Part shown: positions 25,856 to 33,149 of the stretch, in pieces
Layout of the letters: the number at the start of each line of letters is the position of its first letter
How positions within the stretch are numbered: the first letter of the stretch is position 1
Assembly (NCBI GenBank): GCA_030685015.1
Contig: JAUXWS010000047.1
Location: 1-33,149, forward strand
From: a bacterium
Lineage (GTDB): Bacteria; CAIWAD01
Length of the DNA: 33,149 nucleotides
Direction of reading: 5' to 3'
Notes under the pieces: generated by a model
Databases searched by the model: none
Seen by the model: the letters and a program-made list of their open reading frames with translations, nothing else
What the model was told of the DNA's origin: nothing
Translations under genes and position numbers: made by a program

Positions 25856-27760
25856 TCAGGGTTCCACCCACCGCCCCTGCTCGCGGATGAGGGCGATGAG
25901 CTGCTCCACCGCCTCCTCCTGGAGCACGTTGCGCTTCACCACCTCCCGGCCCACGTAGAGATCGATGCGGCCGGGGGCGCTGCCCACGTAACCGAAATCG
26001 GCGTCGGCCATCTCGCCCGGCCCATTCACGATGCAGCCCATCACGGCAATCTTCAGGCCGGTCAGGTGGCGCGTCGCCTCCTGGATCAGGGCGGTGGTGG
26101 GCTCCAGCTCGAAGAGGGTGCGCCCGCAGCCAGGGCAACTGACATACTCGGTGGCGAAGAGGCGCGCCCCCGCGCCCTGCAGCACGGTGAAGGCGAAGAG
26201 GCGGCTGCCCGTCATGGCCACGTCCCCGGCCAGGGTCAGGCTGTGCACGATGCCGTCGGCGAGGAGGGAACCGAGCATGGAGGCGAGGGCGATGGGGTCC
26301 TTGCACATCTCCCGGGTGGCGAGGAAATCCAGGGGAATGCGGCTGCCCAGGCGGCGCAAGGCGAGGTCGAGCAGGCGGTAACTGACGACGGGATGCTCGC
26401 TCTCGATGGAAAGGAGGGTGCGGCCCGCCGGGAAGCGTTCATGGATGAAGCGCAGCAGGCTGTTGATCTGGGGCAGCTGGCGCGTCACGAGGTGGAACTG
26501 GAGGATCTCGTCCACGTCCTGGATCATGGGCACCCAGCTTGAGACATCGTCCTGGATCACTTCCACGGGGATGATGCGGCGCACCACGTTGGGCTCCACC
26601 ACGTCGGAGCGCACCAAGCTGACGGGACGGCCCGCCGCCCGTCGGCAACAGGGAGCGGCGTCCCCGGGCGTGCGTGGCAGCAGGCTGTCCGCCTGGGGCA
26701 GCTGGTCCAGCAGCCGGGAGAGACCGGGCACGTCCTGGGCGCCCTCGGGGAGAGTGACGGGGAAGTCGGCGCCGTCCCCGGCCCGGAAACGGCTGTGGCG
26801 GTCCCCCGTCAAGTGGGTGGGGCGCGGATTCCACGAGAGCCAGTCATGCCCGCATTCCGGGAAGTCCAGGCGCGTGTCGGGTCGTGGTCGCGAGTAGAGG
26901 TCGGCCAGGGCCCGCGCCGGAGAGATCTCCATCTCGGGCGGATCGGTCAGGGAGACGCGGATGGTGTCGCCCAGGCCGTCCTCGAGCAGGGCGCCGATGC
27001 CCTGGGCGCTCTTCAGGATGCCTTCGACGCCGCCGCCGGCCTCGGTCACACCCAGATGCAGGGGATAGTGGTTCTCCTGCTCGCGCATGGCTTCCACCAG
27101 CTCCCGGTAGGCGTAGATCATGACGCGGACCTTGCTCGCCTTCATGGAGAGGACGACGTCGTGGTAGCCCTCCTCGCGGCAGAAGGCCAGGTACTCGAGA
27201 GCGCTCTCCACCATGCCGGTGGTGGTGTCGCCGTAGCGGTAGACCATGCGCTGGGACAGGCTGCCGTGGTTGACCCCGATGCGCAGGGCCCGGCCCTCCT
27301 GCTTGAGCAGCTTGAGGAGGGGCCGGAAGGCCTCGCGCGCCTCCTCGCGGCCCTGCTCGAACTCCCGCTCGGAGATCTCTTTCAGCTCCCGGCCGGGGCG
27401 GCCCGAGAAGTTGCCGGGGTTGATCCGCACTTTCTCCACATGGCGGGCGGCCTCGAGGGCGGCACGCGGGCTGAAGTGGATGTCGGCGCAGAGGGGGACG
27501 CGGCACCCCTGGCGGCGGAGGTGGCGCCGGATCTCGCCCAGGGCCTCGGCGTCGGCGACGGTGGGCGCCGTGATGCGCACCAGCTCACAACCGGCTTTGG
27601 CCAGGACCAGGCATTGCGCCACGGTGGCGGACACGTCCTGGGTGGGGGTGGTGGTCATGGACTGGACGCGGATCGGATTGACGCCGCCGATCCCCAGGTC
27701 GCCCACTCGTACCTCCCTCGTGCTGAGACGGCGGGGACGCAGGCGGTTGGGCAGGTACAT
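25856..27760 (-). CDS. ispG: 4-hydroxy-3-methylbut-2-en-1-yl diphosphate synthase, long form
   Basis: This 634-residue iron-sulfur enzyme converts methylerythritol cyclodiphosphate to HMBPP in the MEP isoprenoid pathway. The N-terminal TIM barrel (VGDLGIGGVNPIRVQSMTTT; VEKVRINPGNFSG) is followed by a middle insertion typical of the long type known from plants, chlamydiae and the Bacteroidetes side. The C-terminal cluster domain has Cys542, Cys545 (SCPGCGRTLFELE), Cys576 and Glu583 (MGCIVNGPGE). I chose ATG 27760 by homology to the family start and the GAAAGG upstream; the frame is open to 27904. It is transcribed away from pfkA. Confidence 0.93.
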   Translation of the reverse strand: MYLPNRLRPRRLSTREVRVGDLGIGGVNPIRVQSMTTTPTQDVSATVAQCLVLAKAGCELVRITAPTVADAEALGEIRRHLRRQGCRVPLCADIHFSPRAALEAARHVEKVRINPGNFSGRPGRELKEISEREFEQGREEAREAFRPLLKLLKQEGRALRIGVNHGSLSQRMVYRYGDTTTGMVESALEYLAFCREEGYHDVVLSMKASKVRVMIYAYRELVEAMREQENHYPLHLGVTEAGGGVEGILKSAQGIGALLEDGLGDTIRVSLTDPPEMEISPARALADLYSRPRPDTRLDFPECGHDWLSWNPRPTHLTGDRHSRFRAGDGADFPVTLPEGAQDVPGLSRLLDQLPQADSLLPRTPGDAAPCCRRAAGRPVSLVRSDVVEPNVVRRIIPVEVIQDDVSSWVPMIQDVDEILQFHLVTRQLPQINSLLRFIHERFPAGRTLLSIESEHPVVSYRLLDLALRRLGSRIPLDFLATREMCKDPIALASMLGSLLADGIVHSLTLAGDVAMTGSRLFAFTVLQGAGARLFATEYVSCPGCGRTLFELEPTTALIQEATRHLTGLKIAVMGCIVNGPGEMADADFGYVGSAPGRIDLYVGREVVKRNVLQEEAVEQLIALIREQGRWVEP

Positions 27761-27788
27761 GCAGGGCCTTTCGGTGCAAACGGTTGGC

Positions 27789-27817
27789 AATCTATCGCCG
27801 GAGGTGGGGAATGGCAA
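27789..27817 (-). promoter_or_regulatory. Promoter of ispG
   Basis: On the minus strand TTGCCA (27812-27817), a 17-base spacer and TAGATT (27789-27794) form a -35/-10 pair, with about 22 bases of untranslated leader before ispG. The -10 is identical to that of the tRNA-Leu promoter, and the -35 to that of the feo promoter. Confidence 0.75.
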
Positions 27818-27964
27818 ACGGCCACGGCCCGACGCGGCGATCCGCCGGATCCTCCTCAAGCTGATCTTGCTAGAGCAGGGTCCCTTGCGCGCTTCGCAGT
27901 TCACTAACTTGCCGCCGCGTGATCCAGGTCACGCCGCGACAGCACACCAGCACAGGAGGAGCAG

Positions 27965-29098
27965 GTGCCCACCACCACCGCCCGTGACATCCATCGCATC
28001 GCCATCTCCACCAGCGGCGGGGATGCCCCCGGCCTCAATGCCGTCATCCGCGGCCTCACCAAGGCCGCCATCCTCAAGTACCGCTGGGAGGTGGTGGGGC
28101 TGCTCAACGGGCTGGAAGGCCTGGTGGACACGACGCGCGTGGTGCCGCTGGGCCTGGACCAGGTGCGGGGCCTGCTGTCGCGGGGGGGGACGGTGCTGGG
28201 GGCCGCCTCCCACGGCAATCCTTTCTCCCGCTCGGTGGTGCGCAACGGCCAGGCGGTGGTGGAGGACCTGCGGCCCTTGCTCGTCAAGAATTTCCATTAC
28301 CTGGGCCTCGACGCCCTCGTCTGCATCGGCGGTGAAGGCACGATGAAGATCGCCGCCGAATTGGGCGAGCTGGGCCTTCCCGTGGTGGGTGTGCCCAAGA
28401 CCATCGACAACGACCTGGCCGGCACCGAGCTGACCTTCGGCTTCCACACGGCCGTGCAGACGGCGATGGAGGCGCTGGACCGCCTGCAGACGACGGCGGC
28501 CAGCCACCATCGGGTGATGATCCTGGAGCTGATGGGTCGCTATGCCGGCTGGATCTCCCTCATGGCCGGCATCGCCGGCGACGCCGACGTCATCCTCTTG
28601 CCGGAGATCCCCTTTGATCTGCAGGAGGTGGTGGACGCCGTCCTGCGGCGCAACCGGCGGGGTTCCAGCTTCTCCATCATCGTGGTGGCAGAGGGCGCCC
28701 GCGAGAAGGACGGGGAGCTGCATGTCATGCGGCATGTCACCGAGGGAACCTACGCCAACGAGCGCCTGGGTGGAATTGGGGATTGGCTTGCCGATAAAGT
28801 ACATGAGCAGACCGGGCTGGAATGCCGGTCCACGGTCCTGGGGCACATCCAGCGGGGTGGATCGCCCATCGCCTTTGATCGCATCCTGGCCACCAAGTTC
28901 GGGATCAAGGCGGCGGGCATGATCGCCAAGGGGCGTTTCAACCATCTGGCCGTGCTGGAGGGGGGTGAGATCATCGCCCGGCCTTTCTCGGAAGTGGTGG
29001 GTCGTGAGAAGAACGTGGACCCGGAAGGACAAACGGTCCGCTATGCCGAACGGATGGGGGTCAATTTCGGCCGCCCCAACCGAGAAGTGCGGATCTGA
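27965..29098 (+). CDS. pfkA: 6-phosphofructokinase (mixed-type/group III)
   Basis: This 377-residue enzyme phosphorylates fructose 6-phosphate to the 1,6-bisphosphate, an entry step of glycolysis. It has SGGDAPGLNAVIRG, GGEGTM (122-127), the catalytic PKTIDND (144-150) and MGRYAGWISL. Gly125 sits where ATP-type enzymes have Gly. Lys145 sits where pyrophosphate-type enzymes have Lys and classical ATP enzymes have Gly. Such mixed residues define the group III enzymes of, for example, actinobacteria. The donor is thus probably ATP but not certain. The start is GTG 27965 behind a strong AGGAGGAG. Confidence 0.92.
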   Translation: MPTTTARDIHRIAISTSGGDAPGLNAVIRGLTKAAILKYRWEVVGLLNGLEGLVDTTRVVPLGLDQVRGLLSRGGTVLGAASHGNPFSRSVVRNGQAVVEDLRPLLVKNFHYLGLDALVCIGGEGTMKIAAELGELGLPVVGVPKTIDNDLAGTELTFGFHTAVQTAMEALDRLQTTAASHHRVMILELMGRYAGWISLMAGIAGDADVILLPEIPFDLQEVVDAVLRRNRRGSSFSIIVVAEGAREKDGELHVMRHVTEGTYANERLGGIGDWLADKVHEQTGLECRSTVLGHIQRGGSPIAFDRILATKFGIKAAGMIAKGRFNHLAVLEGGEIIARPFSEVVGREKNVDPEGQTVRYAERMGVNFGRPNREVRI

Positions 29099-29143
29099 GG
29101 GGCGCGGCACTCGTGTCCCTCCACTTGAGCGCCGGGTAACAAC

Positions 29144-30298
29144 ATGGGCGCCATCGTGATGGCTCAAAGCATGCGGGTTGACCAGTTGAAACTGGGCAGT
29201 CGCCTCGCCACCGACATCTATGAAACTGGCCCCGATGGGCGCCAGGTTCTTTTGTATGCGGCCGGCCAGGTCATCCATAGCGAATGGCAGCTGAACCGCC
29301 TCATCGAGGCCGGCATGGCCGTGGTGAAGGTGGCGCCCGATTCCATCCGCGAGCAGCTCACCCCCGAGGTGGACGCCCAGCTGGCCAGTCGCTTGATGAA
29401 CCAGCGCCAATCCGTGGATGAGGCCCGTCCGGCCGAGGCGGCAGCAGAGAGCGGCCTCCTCGACCTCTACCGCCAGGTGCAGGACAACGGGCGACCGGAC
29501 CTGGAGGCCATGAGCGGGCACGCCGCGTGGATCGCATCGGCGGGCCGGGAGAACCCGGAGCTGCTCGACGTGCTTGCCCTCCTGCGCGAGGCCTCGGCCA
29601 CCACCTACCGACACAGCCAGAACGTGGCATCCCTCGCCCTGCGCGTCACCCTGGTCCGCCAGCCGCAGGCGGGAGACGAGGAGTTGCGCCGGGTGGTCCT
29701 TGCCGGTCTTCTGCATGATATCGGTCTCCTGCACTGCGCGCCGCTGGAACAGCTCAATCACGATGAGGTGGATGAGACCGCCGAGATCTACCGCCACCAC
29801 ACGGACTTCGGGGTGGAGATCATCGAGGAGATGCCGGGCGTGGCGGGCGAAGTGCGTCGCGCCGTGGCCGAACATCACGAACGGCTCAACGGAAACGGTT
29901 TTCCCCAGGGTCTGAGCGGGGCGGATCTGCATCCCCTGGCCGAGCTGATCGGTCTCTGCGACACCTATGAACGGCTGACCCACGGCCTCAGCTACCGGCG
30001 GGCCCTCTCCCCGGTGGCGGCCCTCAATCTCATCCAGGGTTGGGCGCGCCGGGAATTCCACGAGGAGCTGATCCTGGACTTCACCCGGGCCATCGGTCCT
30101 TGGCCGCTGGGCGCCTTCGTCGAGCTGGAGAGCGGGCTGCGGGGCCGCGTCTGCTCCCGCGTCAATCCCTTCGCGCCGACCGTGGCCTGCCGCGGAAGGG
30201 AGGGGCTGCTCCTGGTGGACTGCGCCCGCGAGGGTCTGAATGTGCGTCGGGGCGTGGCCCCCGGCCAGGCCGACATCCACCCCACAGAGATTTTCTAG
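29144..30298 (+). CDS. HD-GYP-type domain protein (probable cyclic-dinucleotide phosphodiesterase)
   Basis: This 384-residue protein has an N-terminal region (MRVDQLKLGSRLATDIYETG) like the extension often preceding HD-GYP domains. The catalytic core has an upstream metal His in YRHSQNVA, His191-Asp192 in LLHDIGLL, RHHTDFG, EHHERLNGNGFPQGL (His244-His245) and the metal Asp in CDTYERLT. The GYP signature reads GFP, and the Lys after HDIG is replaced by Leu. Both positions contact the substrate phosphate or shape the site, so activity is probable but not assured. ATG 29144 lacks a good ribosome site; 29159 and 29171 are alternatives. It follows pfkA by 45 bases. Confidence 0.83.
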   Translation: MGAIVMAQSMRVDQLKLGSRLATDIYETGPDGRQVLLYAAGQVIHSEWQLNRLIEAGMAVVKVAPDSIREQLTPEVDAQLASRLMNQRQSVDEARPAEAAAESGLLDLYRQVQDNGRPDLEAMSGHAAWIASAGRENPELLDVLALLREASATTYRHSQNVASLALRVTLVRQPQAGDEELRRVVLAGLLHDIGLLHCAPLEQLNHDEVDETAEIYRHHTDFGVEIIEEMPGVAGEVRRAVAEHHERLNGNGFPQGLSGADLHPLAELIGLCDTYERLTHGLSYRRALSPVAALNLIQGWARREFHEELILDFTRAIGPWPLGAFVELESGLRGRVCSRVNPFAPTVACRGREGLLLVDCAREGLNVRRGVAPGQADIHPTEIF

Positions 30299-30323
30299 CG
30301 CGCGTTCGTGACATTCTGCCATG

Positions 30324-30348
30324 GAAGCGCCGCCCCATGCGGCGCTTC
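30324..30348 (+). other. Perfect hairpin between the HD-GYP gene and kdsB
   Basis: GAAGCGCCGC (30324-30333), a 5-base loop and GCGGCGCTTC (30339-30348) form a 10-bp perfect stem. No T-run follows directly, so it is at best an inefficient terminator. It may separate HD-GYP expression from kdsB-pyrG. Confidence 0.45.
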
Positions 30349-30383
30349 GTGTGAAGGTCGTTTCGAGCGCGAAAGGGTGTGGC

Positions 30384-32793
<2,410 letters not shown>

Positions 32794-33149
32794 GGAGGTC
32801 CGGCCATGCCTTGATTGCCTGGGAGAGCGCTTTCCTGGCGCCACCTTTCTTCTCGCCAGAAGAAGGGTGGGAAGGCATCGCGCCGCGCGAAAAGGCCGAA
32901 AGCAAGGTCTGAACTTGCCAGGTGCAGGATCGCTTGGTGTGAGTCATGGCCACGTGGGGTGAAGCCGAAGGCTGAACCAGTTGCCAAGGGGACCGCATGA
33001 GGTGATAGGGCCCTCTGTTCGACGGCGGCCGTGAGGCCGCCTGGTCAGGGCCCTGCATGTCTTGGAGAGGGCTTTCTTTGGGCACCTTTCTTTCGCCCGA
33101 GAAAGAAAGGTGCAAGAGCGCGGCGCTGGCGCCGCAAGATCCGGCGCCG
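32794..33149. repeat. Gene-free end region with two palindromic repeat copies
   Basis: No credible gene lies here. Two diverged copies of one palindrome occur 241 bases apart. Copy A has a 13-bp stem with one G-T pair (CCACCTTTCTTCT 32841-32853, AGAAGAAGGGTGG 32858-32870). Copy B has a perfect 13-bp stem (GCACCTTTCTTTC 33082-33094, GAAAGAAAGGTGC 33101-33113). Both are preceded by GGAGAG and GCTTTC. Between them lies GGCGGCC-GTGA-GGCCGCC (33024-33041), flanked by two AGGGCCCT copies. Copy A could also serve as the pyrG terminator, though there is no strong T-run. Confidence 0.6.

Overview
The window is a gene-dense, GC-rich stretch of a Gram-negative bacterial chromosome. Third codon positions are dominated by G/C and leucine is mostly CTG, which matches the tRNA-Leu(CAG) gene present. 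A CMP-Kdo synthetase implies LPS. A large tandem-repeat secreted protein ends in a 'NPFNPST' C-terminal domain of the kind common in the Fibrobacteres-Chlorobi-Bacteroidetes (FCB) superphylum and related high-GC candidate phyla. The set is ordinary housekeeping DNA. I see no insertion sequence, prophage or CRISPR array. My best placement is an uncultured FCB-type lineage, but that is inference.

Layout. 1-5.6 kb: the tail of a LuxR-type response regulator, an ammonium channel followed by an outer-membrane barrel protein, a palindrome-rich intergenic region, a small secreted acidic protein, and a sigma54 activator with TPR repeats instead of a receiver domain. 5.7-11 kb: an S4 RNA-binding protein (minus strand), then a sugar nucleotidyltransferase, metK, ahcY and an orphan LolD-type ABC ATPase. 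11.3-14.9 kb: a ten-repeat cadherin/Ig-like secreted protein closed by a strong terminator. 14.9-17.3 kb: a UbiA-family prenyltransferase and cysS. 17.3-17.8 kb (minus): tRNA-Leu and rpsT, read as one unit from a clear promoter. 18.1-20.1 kb: an EIIA(PTS)-tatA-tsaC-DUF3108 run. 20.3-22.5 kb: a VanZ-like membrane domain fused to an Mth938-like domain, with a TPR membrane protein. 22.5-25.6 kb: a gene-poor stretch, then a promoter and overlapping feoA, a FeoB-associated Cys-rich protein and feoB. 25.9-27.8 kb (minus): long-form ispG. 28.0-32.8 kb: phosphofructokinase, an HD-GYP protein, kdsB and pyrG. The last 350 bases hold palindromic repeats and no gene.

Functional links: MetK makes SAM and AhcY clears the SAH left after methylation. 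KdsB uses CTP, which PyrG makes. FeoA, the Cys-rich protein and FeoB form an Fe(II) importer. Amt with the barrel protein suggests ammonium passage across both membranes.

The least ordinary items are the VanZ-Mth938 fusion, paired dyads two helical turns apart upstream of amt, the palindrome and direct-repeat cluster before the TPR-sigma54 regulator, the structured metK-ahcY spacer, the tRNA-rpsT unit, and a shared promoter form (TTGMCA-N17-TAGAWT) at three genes. I found no clearly undescribed multi-gene system.
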